A stretch of 64,000 bases of DNA from Paraflavitalea sp. CAU 1676 (GCF_029223285.1 NZ_JARHUJ010000007.1:248001-312000), one strand, 5' to 3'; shown: positions 51,575 to 60,698, counted from the stretch's first letter. Made by a program: numbers and translations. Notes: a model not told the origin generated them from the sequence alone.

Positions 51575-52621
51575 TCAATATTTGAAGAAATATTGTTGCA
51601 GCTGTTTCCGGTCTTTCGTATTCAAGAGCCCCAGCATGAGCATCACCCTGGCCTTTTGCGGCGTCAGATCATCCGACACAATGGTGCCTAACTCTTCGTC
51701 ATTGATCTCATCTTCCAGCACTACCCTGCCCGATGGCGTACGGCTGGCACGACAAACGATGATACCGGCACTCACTGCACGTTTAACAGCGTCCATATAG
51801 GCTTTATTAAAGTTCCCATTGCCAACACCGGCGATCACGATACCATCCACTTTTTTATCGATAAGTGTATTCAGCAGGTCCGGTGGCGCATCGGCATACA
51901 TATAAACAATGTCTACCCTTGGGAATTTGGTATTGGCTGTTACGGCGAAAGGTGTTTTTACATTTACCTCGCGCATGGAGGTCATGTAGTATTCAACCTT
52001 ACCATCATACACCTGGCCAATGGGGCCCGAGTTCGGAGAACCGAAAGCATTCACCTTGGTTGTACTTAGTTTCATCACCTCACGGGCATCAAAGATCCCT
52101 TCATTGAAACTGATCAACACACCACGCCCCTTCGACTTGGGACTCACCGCCACCGTAATAGCGTCATATAAATTTTTGGGGCCATCGGCGCTGATCGCCG
52201 TAGCGGGCCGCATAGAACCCGTGAGCACTACCGGCTTTGCATGGGCTACCACCAGGTCTAGGAAATAACCTGTTTCCTCTTGCGTATCGGTACCATGGGT
52301 TACCACAATTGCATCTGCTTCGTTCTTGGCAAATATTTCATTGGCGCGCACCGCCAGTTTTCTCCAAATATCGATCGTCATGTCCTGGCTGCCCACGGAA
52401 GCCACTTGCTCTCCTGTGATATCGGCAATCTTTTTCACCGCAGGGATGCCACCAATGAGGTCATCGATCGGTATTTTGCCGGCAGTATAACCAGCCCTGG
52501 TCGCCGAAGCACCGGCACCGGCGATAGTGCCACCCGTAGCCAGGATAATGACCCTGGGCAATTGGGCCAGTGCGCTGAATACAACAAATAGCAACACCGT
52601 TATGGAAAGTATTTTCTTCAT
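51575..52621 (-). CDS. ansB: Type II (periplasmic) L-asparaginase
   Basis: 348 residues with signal peptide MKKILSITVLLFVVFSALAQ. Converts asparagine to aspartate and ammonia; many type II enzymes also act on glutamine. Both active-site signatures are intact: ILATGGTIAGAG with nucleophile Thr32, and AIVVTHGTDTQEETGYF with Thr111-Asp112. GSMRPATAISADGPKNLYDA and GIVIAGVGNGN are further family motifs. It lies 20 bases after the aspartase and 12 before the next porin, so its product aspartate is placed next to an exported aspartase. Confidence 0.96.
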   Translation of the reverse strand: MKKILSITVLLFVVFSALAQLPRVIILATGGTIAGAGASATRAGYTAGKIPIDDLIGGIPAVKKIADITGEQVASVGSQDMTIDIWRKLAVRANEIFAKNEADAIVVTHGTDTQEETGYFLDLVVAHAKPVVLTGSMRPATAISADGPKNLYDAITVAVSPKSKGRGVLISFNEGIFDAREVMKLSTTKVNAFGSPNSGPIGQVYDGKVEYYMTSMREVNVKTPFAVTANTKFPRVDIVYMYADAPPDLLNTLIDKKVDGIVIAGVGNGNFNKAYMDAVKRAVSAGIIVCRASRTPSGRVVLEDEINDEELGTIVSDDLTPQKARVMLMLGLLNTKDRKQLQQYFFKY

Positions 52622-52641
52622 ATGAATGGCTTTAATGTAGG

Positions 52642-54120
52642 TTATTTCTTTTGTTGGTTGGTGGGTCCGGTCGGCGATGTCAGCTTAACAGGATCCAGCA
52701 GGTCCTTGATCTGCGCCTCTGTAAGCAGTTTCTTCTCCCGGATCAATTGTAAAATACCCTTGCCACTTTGCAACGCCTCTTTCGCCAGCTCAGTGGTCTT
52801 ATCATATCCCAATATTGGATTCAAAGCGGTCACGATGCCCACACTACGGTTCATATAGTCCTGCAACACTTTATCGTTGATCGTGATGCCTTCAATGCAC
52901 TGCGTTCTGAAAAGCGGCATCGTTTTAAAGAATAAACCTTGCGACTCCATGATACAAATTGCCACCACCGGCTCATAGGCATTCAGCTGCAGTAACCCAT
53001 CCTGCGAGGCCATCGTAACGGTGAGATCATTGCCTATAGCCTTAAAGCATATTTCATTCATCAGTTCAGGCATCACTGGGTTAACCTTGCCGGGCATAAT
53101 AGAAGAACCGGGTTGCAGCGCTGGCAGGTTGATCTCGAAAACACCGGCCCGCGGGCCCGTAGCCAGGAAGATCAGATCACTGCTGATCTTCGATAAAGCA
53201 ACCGCCAGGTTCTTCAACGCAGAGGAATACATTACAAAGCCCGCCATACTGGAAGTGGCCGCCACCAGGTCTTTGCTTAGCACCATGGGTTTACCAGTGA
53301 TCTGCGCCAGGTGTGCGGCACATTTTTCGGCATAGCCCGGCGAAGCCGTGATACCAGTACCAATAGCCGTAGCACCCATGTTCTCTTCATACAAATAGGC
53401 TTCCGTTTTAACCAACACGCCAATGGCAGCATCGAGCTGGTTGCCAAATCCATGAAATTCCTGCCCCACGGTCATCGGCACCGCATCCTGTCCTTCCGTG
53501 CGCCCCATCTTGAGCACCTTGCTGTATTGATCACCTTTCTTGTGAAAGGCCGCAGAGAGCGCTTTCGCTTCATTAACTACCTTATCGTTGTGTAATAACA
53601 AAGCAACCTTGATTGTCGTAGGATATACGTCGTTGGTAGATTGCCCCATATTGAGATCATCGTGCGGTTCTATCGAATGATAGTCGCCTTTCTTTTTACC
53701 CGATAACTCCAACGCAATATTGGCCAGCACTTCATTGGCATTCATGTTGGCCGAGGTGCCGGCACCACCCTGGTAAAGATCAACCAGGAACTGATCATGG
53801 TATTTGCCATCCATCACCGCCTTGCAGGCCTGCTCGATAGCTGCCAGTTTCTCTTTGCTGAGCCTGCCCACATCGGCGTTCGCCCGGGCAGCGGCCAGTT
53901 TCACCATGGCATATGCCCTCACATAGTCGGGATAAGAACTGGTGAGTTGTCCGCTCACCCGGAAATTCTCCAGTGCCCGGGCTGTTTGAACGCCATAGTA
54001 AGCGTCTGCCGGGATCTGCTTTTCACCCAGCAGGTCTTTTTCCGTCCTGGTGGCCTGGGCCTCCACGATGGTCACCAGGGCAATAGCCAGAGCCGTCAAC
54101 AAAAAGTATCTTTTTCTCAT
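52642..54120 (-). CDS. aspA: Aspartate ammonia-lyase with an N-terminal signal peptide
   Basis: 492 residues. Deaminates aspartate to fumarate. The first 22 residues, MRKRYFLLTALAIALVTIVE followed by AQ, are a textbook signal peptide placed exactly before the normal aspartase start (TRTEKDLLGEKQIPADAYYG VQT). Catalytic core is intact: GGAGTSANMNANEVLAN, DDLNMGQSTNDVYPTT, and the flexible-loop signature GSSIMPGKVNP (residues 338-348); GTEGQDAVPM-like KMGRTEGQDAVPMTVGQEF is aspartase-typical. Fumarase cannot be fully excluded, but context and motifs favour aspartase. The next internal ATG is at about residue 72, though a GTG at residue 19 could start a cytosolic form. It is 35 bases behind the DcaP-like porin and 20 ahead of the asparaginase. 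Confidence 0.93.
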   Translation of the reverse strand: MRKRYFLLTALAIALVTIVEAQATRTEKDLLGEKQIPADAYYGVQTARALENFRVSGQLTSSYPDYVRAYAMVKLAAARANADVGRLSKEKLAAIEQACKAVMDGKYHDQFLVDLYQGGAGTSANMNANEVLANIALELSGKKKGDYHSIEPHDDLNMGQSTNDVYPTTIKVALLLHNDKVVNEAKALSAAFHKKGDQYSKVLKMGRTEGQDAVPMTVGQEFHGFGNQLDAAIGVLVKTEAYLYEENMGATAIGTGITASPGYAEKCAAHLAQITGKPMVLSKDLVAATSSMAGFVMYSSALKNLAVALSKISSDLIFLATGPRAGVFEINLPALQPGSSIMPGKVNPVMPELMNEICFKAIGNDLTVTMASQDGLLQLNAYEPVVAICIMESQGLFFKTMPLFRTQCIEGITINDKVLQDYMNRSVGIVTALNPILGYDKTTELAKEALQSGKGILQLIREKKLLTEAQIKDLLDPVKLTSPTGPTNQQKK

Positions 54121-54155
54121 ATTGCGTATTTATGTTCGTGAAAGAAAAACAGCCA

Positions 54156-55364
54156 CTAATCATTGTTCTTGTAGAAGACCTGCGAGAAATTATATTTGAA
54201 GCCAAACTGGATCTTCACCGCTTCGGAGCTAAATCCATCAGAAAAGTTTTCGCGCTTGCCGTATTGTAATTCGGCAGCTACCATGATATTCTTATAGGGC
54301 GTAACAACGAGGTTTACAAGTGCATAGTGACCCTTTCTGTAAGCATTCGGAGACCCATAGTCGGTATTATCGATATCGACACTCGAATATCCGATCGTAC
54401 TGGATAGTTTATCGTTCCAGGTATGATCGAGAAAGGCCAGGATCCCGGTAACCGGGAGTGCTTTACCCGAGGCTGGTTTGGTAGGACTATTTTGATTAAT
54501 GATGATACCAACGTCAACAGGAGCATCCTGCATATAGTTTTGTATCCCTTCGCCGTACACGAACGATCCGCGGAATATATCTTTTTTACCGAGGTTCAGC
54601 ACGGTACTGAGGTTGAGCCCCCAACCGGTAGTACTACCGCTGATATCATAGCCACCGGTCGTATGTATATCTTCCCACTTAAGGAAGCGCAGCATACCGG
54701 CCAACTGCACATGTCCCCAATCTCCCGTACGCTTCCAGTGGGCCGAAAAATCGGGCAAATAATTACGTCCTTTCACACTATCCAGCTCCGTGCGATCGGC
54801 GAAGGTGCCCAGGTCGGCACTGGCGCCCGGACGTTCCAAAGCAATAAACACCTCATTTTTTCCTTTCAGAGGCGCAAAGCGTAACTGGACATTCCGGAAG
54901 AACACCATTCCCGACGGCCCCCAATATTCGATCGAGTTCGGCCATACATCTCCGTCCATAAAGGGAGAGTTTGCCTGTCCTACCAACACAGGGCCAATCT
55001 CTCCGTATGCATTTCGTAGCCGCATGGTGGTTTGACCTTCGTCGGGTCCTACGCCAAACAGGTCAAATTCGAAGTTGGTCTTTAATTCACCCAGCGGTGT
55101 CTGCGTCCAGCCCCTCACACCAAACCTGGTTTGCCTTACCCCAAAGAAAACCGTACCGTCAGGGGCAAACTGATTCTTGTAACTGGGAAGGCGCGTAATG
55201 CGCATCGCATCAAACCAATTGGGGTTGATCTGATCGAAATTGTAGCCGATGTCGGCCATGGCAAATCCATACACTTCCAACACCCTTTGCTTCGACTCGT
55301 CCTGGGCTTGCCCCTTCATAACGCCCACCAATAAAAATAGAGATAGTAAATAAGTGCATTTCAT
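54156..55364 (-). CDS. DcaP-like outer-membrane porin, first gene of the exported deamidase operon
   Basis: 402 residues from the ATG at 55364 (another ATG three codons upstream). MKCTYLLSLFLLVGVMKGQA precedes Q, a signal peptide. The pattern VLEVYGFAMADIGYNFDQIN, FFGVRQTRFGVRGWTQTPLG ELKTNFEFDLFG, TTMRLRNAYGEIGPVLVGQA NSPFMD and IEYWGPSGMVFFRNVQLRF is that of DcaP-type trimeric porins, whose characterised members take up dicarboxylates. That fits a neighbouring enzyme that makes fumarate and consumes aspartate. The barrel ends in VKIQFGFKYNF followed by a short polar extension. Confidence 0.88.
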   Translation of the reverse strand: MKCTYLLSLFLLVGVMKGQAQDESKQRVLEVYGFAMADIGYNFDQINPNWFDAMRITRLPSYKNQFAPDGTVFFGVRQTRFGVRGWTQTPLGELKTNFEFDLFGVGPDEGQTTMRLRNAYGEIGPVLVGQANSPFMDGDVWPNSIEYWGPSGMVFFRNVQLRFAPLKGKNEVFIALERPGASADLGTFADRTELDSVKGRNYLPDFSAHWKRTGDWGHVQLAGMLRFLKWEDIHTTGGYDISGSTTGWGLNLSTVLNLGKKDIFRGSFVYGEGIQNYMQDAPVDVGIIINQNSPTKPASGKALPVTGILAFLDHTWNDKLSSTIGYSSVDIDNTDYGSPNAYRKGHYALVNLVVTPYKNIMVAAELQYGKRENFSDGFSSEAVKIQFGFKYNFSQVFYKNND

Positions 55365-55463
55365 AGTAAACATTTTTAGTAGTCATTGGCCAGCATACCG
55401 GGGGATCGGAGGGAGTACTTAAAGTTACCTGCTTTCCCAACCGGGAAGGAATTTCAGCAGGTG

Positions 55464-55478
55464 ATTAACAGTTAAATC
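55464..55478. promoter_or_regulatory. Short palindrome between divergent genes, possible operator
   Basis: TTAAC-A-GTTAA (55465-55475) with a near-symmetric extension to GATTAAC-A-GTTAAATC lies about 100 bases upstream of the porin/aspartase operon and 50 upstream of the DUF481 gene. A minus-strand TAACTTTA box lies at about 55419-55426. No regulator is adjacent. Confidence 0.3.
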
Positions 55479-55524
55479 GGGGAACTGCATGGCCTATTTT
55501 TTAAATTCATAGCAGTGTTCAGTT

Positions 55525-56550
55525 ATGAAGCATACATGTTTACTCGTACTCCTGGTGTTATGCATGATTGGTACTAACGCGCAGAAGATCAAGGATACGC
55601 TGTACTTTTTGAATGGCAGTAAAGTGATCGGTGAAATAAAGCGGATCAAGCTAGGCGTCATCATTTTCGATCCGGACGACGCCAATGACATCACCGTGCA
55701 GTTGCAAAAAGTCAAAACGCTGGCCGCTTTGATGAAGGTATTCAGGATCGAGACAACAGGCCACACGGTCTATTTCGGCAAAATGATCCCTGCCAACCTG
55801 CCCGGCTATGCCACCATTGCCACCACCATGGATTCAACCCTTTATCCAATAGAACAAATCTCCCTGCTATATGCCTATCGCAGCACTTTCCGGCAACGAT
55901 TTGATGGCAAGGTCGCCGGGGGGTTCGACTATACCCGTACGAGTGGACTGGGCCGCATCAACTTCGATGGCACTATCAACTATGTAGCGAAGAAAACAGA
56001 ACTCACGATCGCTTCTTCGGGTATCTATACGCTCACCGATTCTACCCTTAGCCGGGACCGGGAAGACATGAGCCTCAAGGCGAATTATTACTTCAACACC
56101 ACCTGGTTCAGCACCGCATTTCTCAAATACCAGCGCAACCTCGAACTGGGCCTAAAACGGCGCTACCAGGAAGGCCTCGGCGCCGGCAATAAATTCATCA
56201 CCAGCAAGCACGTGTATGCCTGGTCGAGAGTCGGTGGTGTCGTCAACCAGGAGGTTAGTACAGACGATGTAAAGTCCGGAACACTCGTGGAACTGTTTGG
56301 TCAGTTCGAGTTCAATTTCTTTCGCTTTACCAAACCCGAGATCAGTATCAGCCTGGCAGAATCAGTTTATTATAGCTTGTCACAAAGCGGACGCGTGCGC
56401 AATGATGCGCAACTCACCATCAGTTGGGAGATTATAAAAGATCTCGACCTGTCGCTGAGCGCTTATACCAATTTCGACAGCCAGCCCCAAACAGCTGAAA
56501 GCAAGAAATTCGACTTTGGTACCGTATTCAGCATTGGTTACTCATTCTGA
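55525..56550 (+). CDS. DUF481-family outer-membrane protein
   Basis: 341 residues with signal peptide ending GTNAQ. Residues about 22-110 form a small beta-rich periplasmic domain starting KIKDTLYFLNGSKVIGEIKR IKLG, a common SH3-like start in this family. The rest is the DUF481 barrel: VAGGFDYTRTSGLGRINFDG, TINYVAKKTELTIASSGIYT, NYYFNTTWFSTAFLKYQRN, LGAGNKFITSKHVYAWSRVG, and the closing strand FGTVFSIGYSF. Function unknown for the family. Divergent from the aspartase operon with a 160-base shared upstream region. Confidence 0.88.
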   Translation: MKHTCLLVLLVLCMIGTNAQKIKDTLYFLNGSKVIGEIKRIKLGVIIFDPDDANDITVQLQKVKTLAALMKVFRIETTGHTVYFGKMIPANLPGYATIATTMDSTLYPIEQISLLYAYRSTFRQRFDGKVAGGFDYTRTSGLGRINFDGTINYVAKKTELTIASSGIYTLTDSTLSRDREDMSLKANYYFNTTWFSTAFLKYQRNLELGLKRRYQEGLGAGNKFITSKHVYAWSRVGGVVNQEVSTDDVKSGTLVELFGQFEFNFFRFTKPEISISLAESVYYSLSQSGRVRNDAQLTISWEIIKDLDLSLSAYTNFDSQPQTAESKKFDFGTVFSIGYSF

Positions 56551-56745
56551 ACCCTTCGGGCACCACGGCAAGGCCCTGAGCTTGCCATTCCTCCTCCTGC
56601 CAAACCCGTATCTAACCTTCTCAACTCATCGCCACTCCCCCAGCGGCCGTTTTTCCATTTAACGGTTAAACCCACCCTTATTTGCTTCTCCCCACACTCA
56701 CAAGTGTCTTAAGAATGCGTTGACGAACCTTGAAAATCAATTACT

Positions 56746-57867
56746 ATGGCTAAAAAACAGATCGTCCTGACGATCCTGGGTATAGGACTGGCCTTGTGCA
56801 GCAGCGCGCAGGTTACTACCGATAAGGTATTGGGGCCTAAACATGAAGTGCTGATCGACAGCCTTAAACACACTACCTATCCCTACCTGCTGCCCATCTG
56901 GGGTCAAAAAGTAAAGAATAAGGGATTCAGTATGCCCCTGCCGGTCGGCGCGAGCGTTCAGTACCTCTGGCAGGAGTCGGATATTATCATCAATAACCTG
57001 CAGGTGGGTTTCAACCATGGGCCCATGTACAATATGGACGATATTGTACGTATCGAAAATGCGGTCACCACCACCAATGGCTACAATTTCCGGCCCGATT
57101 TCTATGTATTCCCATTCCTCAACGTATACGGGATACTGGCGAAATCCAAGACATCCACGGCCATCGATGCCGGTCTATGGATTCCCGATAGCAGCTCATC
57201 GTGGAAAAAGATATCTGACTTTAGCACCAAGGCCGACTTCAATGCCACTACCATGGGCTTTGGACTAACCCCCATGATAGGTGTCGGTGGCTTTTTCTTT
57301 ACATTAGATATGAACTTCTCCTGGTCCGATATCGATGAGCTGGAAAAACCGGCCTATGTGTTTGTACTGGGGCCGCGACTCGGGAAAAATATCCGGTTGA
57401 AAAAAGAAAGGTCCATCGCCCTCTGGGCAGGCGGCTTTCGCGTGCACATGAAGAGCGGCACCACCGGTTCGCTCAACGTGGGCGAACTCCTGCCGGTAGC
57501 CGAGTGGCAACAAAAGGTCAGTGGTGCGCAGCAAAAAGTTGGTGAAGCACAGGGACAGGTAGACACCTGGTGGGCCGACCTCACCCCCACCGAGCAAAAG
57601 AACCCGGTCAATATAGCGAAGCACGAAGCGGCGAATGCAGCCCTCACCAAAACAGGTCAGGTCCTCAACAGTGTATCACAGGCCGTTAACTCAGCTGGCG
57701 ACGCAACGGTTCAATACTCCCTAGAAAAGAAGCCAAAAGACAAATGGAATTTTATACTGGGATCGCAGTTCCAGTTAACCAACAACTGGATGCTGAGAGT
57801 GGAGTATGGCTTCCTCAGCAGCCGCCATCAATTGATAGCAGGCTTACAATACCGGTTTGGGTTTTAA
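56746..57867 (+). CDS. Outer-membrane barrel protein with a helical insertion
   Basis: 373 residues with signal peptide MAKKQIVLTILGIGLALCSS AQ. Strands include FSMPLPVGASVQYLWQESDI, YNFRPDFYVFPFLNVYGILA, VGGFFFTLDMNFSWSDI, FVLGPRLGKNIRLKKERSIA LWAGGFRVH and the C-terminal HQLIAGLQYRFGF. Residues about 247-325 interrupt the barrel with an Ala/Gln/Lys-rich helical segment (AEWQQKVSGAQQKVGEAQGQ, then AKHEAANAALTKTGQVLNSV), probably a helical hairpin in a surface loop. Family not recognised by name. It stands 195 bases after the DUF481 gene. Confidence 0.8.
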   Translation: MAKKQIVLTILGIGLALCSSAQVTTDKVLGPKHEVLIDSLKHTTYPYLLPIWGQKVKNKGFSMPLPVGASVQYLWQESDIIINNLQVGFNHGPMYNMDDIVRIENAVTTTNGYNFRPDFYVFPFLNVYGILAKSKTSTAIDAGLWIPDSSSSWKKISDFSTKADFNATTMGFGLTPMIGVGGFFFTLDMNFSWSDIDELEKPAYVFVLGPRLGKNIRLKKERSIALWAGGFRVHMKSGTTGSLNVGELLPVAEWQQKVSGAQQKVGEAQGQVDTWWADLTPTEQKNPVNIAKHEAANAALTKTGQVLNSVSQAVNSAGDATVQYSLEKKPKDKWNFILGSQFQLTNNWMLRVEYGFLSSRHQLIAGLQYRFGF

Positions 57868-57934
57868 TCACTTCGTCTAAACATATCTCTCACCGTAGAC
57901 TGCACGCTAGTGGACGCCGGCGGTGAGCCCAACG

Positions 57935-57966
57935 AAAAACGGCTGCCCCACCAGGAGACAGCCGTT
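57935..57966 (-). terminator. Intrinsic terminator of the S9 peptidase gene
   Basis: Arms AACGGCTG (57938-57945) and CAGCCGTT (57959-57966) with a 13-base loop; a T-run follows on the minus strand. Confidence 0.85.
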
Positions 57967-57984
57967 CGCTATTACTTAAGACGT

Positions 57985-60510
57985 TTACCATTCTACTTCT
58001 TCATCAGCAGGTCTGCGGCCACTCTGGCCCTTATTGCCACCCTGCTCCAGCTCACGGTTAATTTGCTCGATATCGATCGACCTGTCCGTATTATCACCCA
58101 TCAGGTGCTGGGTGAAATAATCAGCCATCCGCCAGAAGAAATATTCCGTCATGTCACTGTATCCATGGCGTTGACCAGGAAGTATCAGCAGGTCAAAGCG
58201 CTTGTTGGCCTTGATCAGTGCATTGGCCACACGAATGGTACCAGCCGGATGCACGTTGTTGTCGATATCACCCGTCGTCAGCAGCAGGTGCCCTTTCAGG
58301 TTCTTCGCCAGGTCCTGGTTCTTATCGATGTTGTAGGCAAAGGTCGTATCCTTCTCGCCGATCACCTCACGCACACCATGGTGCTGCTCACTCCACCAGC
58401 GGTTGTACACGGCATTGTCGTGGTTGCCCGAAGAAGATACAGCCACTTTAAAGAAGTCTGGATATACCAGCATCGCTGCCGTACTCATAAAACCACCACC
58501 GGAGTGGCCATGGATACCCACACGGTTCACATCAAACCAGGGGTAACGGTCGCCCAGTTGCTCAGCAGCCGCTTTCTTGTCACTCAAGCCGTAATCACGC
58601 AGGTTACCATAGCCAAAGTTGTGGTACCATTTGCTGCGGGCAGGATGGCCGCCACGGTTGCCCATCGTGATCACGATGAATCCAAGGTTCGCCAGGCGAT
58701 CGGTACGATCCATTGAACGGCCGAAGGCTTTGTTCACCGCTTCGGTTTGCGGGCCGGGATATACATACTCGATAACAGGATACTTTTTGGTAGAATCGAA
58801 GTCCATCGGCTTGTAAAGCACACCATAGATATCGGTAATGCCATCATCGGCCTTCACCTTGAAGGGCTGCGGGAATTTATAGCCAGTGGCCATCAGCGAC
58901 GACAGATCAGCCGTTTCCAGGTCCATCACCTTACGGCCGTCGGCAGCATAGAGCGTAGACTTCGGCACCGTATTCACCCTTGAATAATTATCGACGAAGA
59001 AACTCTTGTTATCGTTCAGGCTCATCGCATGTTCAAATTCGCCGGGGTTGAGCAATTTCAGCCCCGTTCCATCGAAGTTCACGCGGTAAGCATGCAGGTA
59101 GTAAGGATCTTCGTTGGCCTCGCGTCCATTACCGGAGAAATACAATATCCGTTTAGTCTCGTCGATGCCAAGAATATTTTCTACGTGCCAGGTACCGGTC
59201 GTGATCTGGTTTTTCAGCTTGCCATTTTCATCATACAGGTAGAAATGGGCCCAGCCATCACGCTCGCTCCAATGGATCATCTCTTTACCGGCATTCACCA
59301 GTCCTATCCGGCGCATCTCGATATAGGTATTGAAACGCTCTTCGATCAAAGTCTTCACCGTACCAGTATTGATGTCTACTTTACACACGTCCACTTTCTT
59401 CAGATCGCGGCCGGTACGTGTAAAATAGAAATACTCGTTGGTGCCTAACCATTTGAAAGGCCTCCAGTCGTCATCACGGGTGTTTTGCAATCCCGGATCA
59501 TTCCACACATTCAGGTCCTGGTCTTTGAACATCGACACCTGCATTTCCTTGCCGCTTTTGGCGGTCATATCGAAGAGGTACAAATGATCCACCGGCGATT
59601 CTTTCTCCCCGGGCATCATGTATTTATACGTTTCAAGGGTGGGCCTTGGATCGCTGAGCGGGTTGATCACCCACAGCTCTTTTACCTTACGGCTATCGGC
59701 GCGGGTAAGGGCAAAGTACCGGCTATCCGGCGACCAGGAGGCGCCTGCAGGTTTGCGCTTGTTCTTATTCGTTTCCTTTTCTACATTGTTCTCGTTGCCA
59801 TTACCGCTGCCGTGGTAGCTGAAATAATCCACTCCATCGGTAGTAAGGGCATGCTCTACGATGGTGGAGTCGTCTTCTTTTTTCAGGGCCTTCTCATAGT
59901 TGGCCTTGTCCATCCAATAGAGGTTGTAATTACGTCCAAAGAGAATGGTGTTGCCATCGGGCGAAATATTGGCCCAGGAGGGTTTGCGCTTGGGTTTCTT
60001 GAAATCATTCAGCTCAATGAGTTCACCGTTATCGAGATTGTATTCGAAGTAGAATACTTTCTTCTCGCGGGTGATAGCTGCACTGCCTTTCTTGCCGCCG
60101 GTGGTATCTTTCTTCTCCACCTCGGCTGAACTCTTCACTTCAAACTGGATCCAATGCTCATCTTTAATGAAACGCATGCTGTCGATGCCGAGGTGCTGGG
60201 CATCGAAGGGGTCCTTGACGATGCGGGTAATCTTCGCGGCGAGGTCGGCATTGTCGAACATCACCTTCTTTTCACCTTTCGCAGGGTCTACGATGTACCA
60301 CTTCTTTCCATCGGTGGTTTCGTATTCGTACCAGAAGCGGTCGCTTTTCTTCAGCCAGTGCGGATCTACACTCGTACTGAAGACCAGCTTGCCGATCTTA
60401 CGCGGCGCAAAACGCGCCGCCTGCTGATAATTGGCTTTGGTAACCGGGGTTAACTGAGCGGTGGCTGTTGCGCCAACCAGCAACAGGCTCATAGCATAAA
60501 AAAGTCTCAT
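57985..60510 (-). CDS. Exported S9 prolyl oligopeptidase (dipeptidyl-peptidase IV type)
   Basis: 841 residues from the ATG at 60510, where MRLFYAMSLLLVGATATAQ gives a signal peptide; the longer frame upstream has none. Residues about 100-590 are the DPP-IV N-terminal propeller (SWSPDSRYFALTRADSRKVK, WSERDGWAHFYLYDENGKLK). The C-terminal alpha/beta-hydrolase domain begins near KYPVIEYVYPGPQTEAVNKA and carries nucleophile Ser in GIHGHSGGGFM (about residue 670), Asp in TTGDIDNNVHP and His in PGQRHGYSD. It removes N-terminal dipeptides, typically after Pro, in the periplasm. The C-terminal tail is Glu/Gly/Arg-rich. Upstream lies the beta-galactosidase gene with its own terminator, so this is a single-gene unit. 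Confidence 0.95.
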   Translation of the reverse strand: MRLFYAMSLLLVGATATAQLTPVTKANYQQAARFAPRKIGKLVFSTSVDPHWLKKSDRFWYEYETTDGKKWYIVDPAKGEKKVMFDNADLAAKITRIVKDPFDAQHLGIDSMRFIKDEHWIQFEVKSSAEVEKKDTTGGKKGSAAITREKKVFYFEYNLDNGELIELNDFKKPKRKPSWANISPDGNTILFGRNYNLYWMDKANYEKALKKEDDSTIVEHALTTDGVDYFSYHGSGNGNENNVEKETNKNKRKPAGASWSPDSRYFALTRADSRKVKELWVINPLSDPRPTLETYKYMMPGEKESPVDHLYLFDMTAKSGKEMQVSMFKDQDLNVWNDPGLQNTRDDDWRPFKWLGTNEYFYFTRTGRDLKKVDVCKVDINTGTVKTLIEERFNTYIEMRRIGLVNAGKEMIHWSERDGWAHFYLYDENGKLKNQITTGTWHVENILGIDETKRILYFSGNGREANEDPYYLHAYRVNFDGTGLKLLNPGEFEHAMSLNDNKSFFVDNYSRVNTVPKSTLYAADGRKVMDLETADLSSLMATGYKFPQPFKVKADDGITDIYGVLYKPMDFDSTKKYPVIEYVYPGPQTEAVNKAFGRSMDRTDRLANLGFIVITMGNRGGHPARSKWYHNFGYGNLRDYGLSDKKAAAEQLGDRYPWFDVNRVGIHGHSGGGFMSTAAMLVYPDFFKVAVSSSGNHDNAVYNRWWSEQHHGVREVIGEKDTTFAYNIDKNQDLAKNLKGHLLLTTGDIDNNVHPAGTIRVANALIKANKRFDLLILPGQRHGYSDMTEYFFWRMADYFTQHLMGDNTDRSIDIEQINRELEQGGNKGQSGRRPADEEVEW

Positions 60511-60630
60511 GTGCGTGGGGGCTATTTTTAAGGCCGTGAAGATCGGTAATTGAGGCATTGTAAAAGGGTGTTGCCTCCACCGGTCGTCAGGAAATAGCGC
60601 CTCCTGCATAATGCAATGGCGCAACAAGGG

Positions 60631-60676
60631 CAAAAAAATCCCCGCCGCTCAAACATGCTACTTGCTGGCGACGGGG
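60631..60676 (-). terminator. Intrinsic terminator of the beta-galactosidase gene
   Basis: Arms CCCCGCCGC (60640-60648) and GCGACGGGG (60668-60676) pair with one mismatch; on the minus strand the hairpin is followed by seven T after an A. Confidence 0.75.
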
Positions 60677-60698
60677 TGCGCGTATGGAAATGCGAACA

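Noticed and set aside
52642-54120. Possibility that the aspartase signal peptide is a start-site artefact
   Set aside because: The ATG follows the porin by 35 bases, the hydrophobic stretch has a basic start and a proper cleavage site, and the neighbouring enzymes are also exported; a GTG at codon 19 remains as a possible second start.
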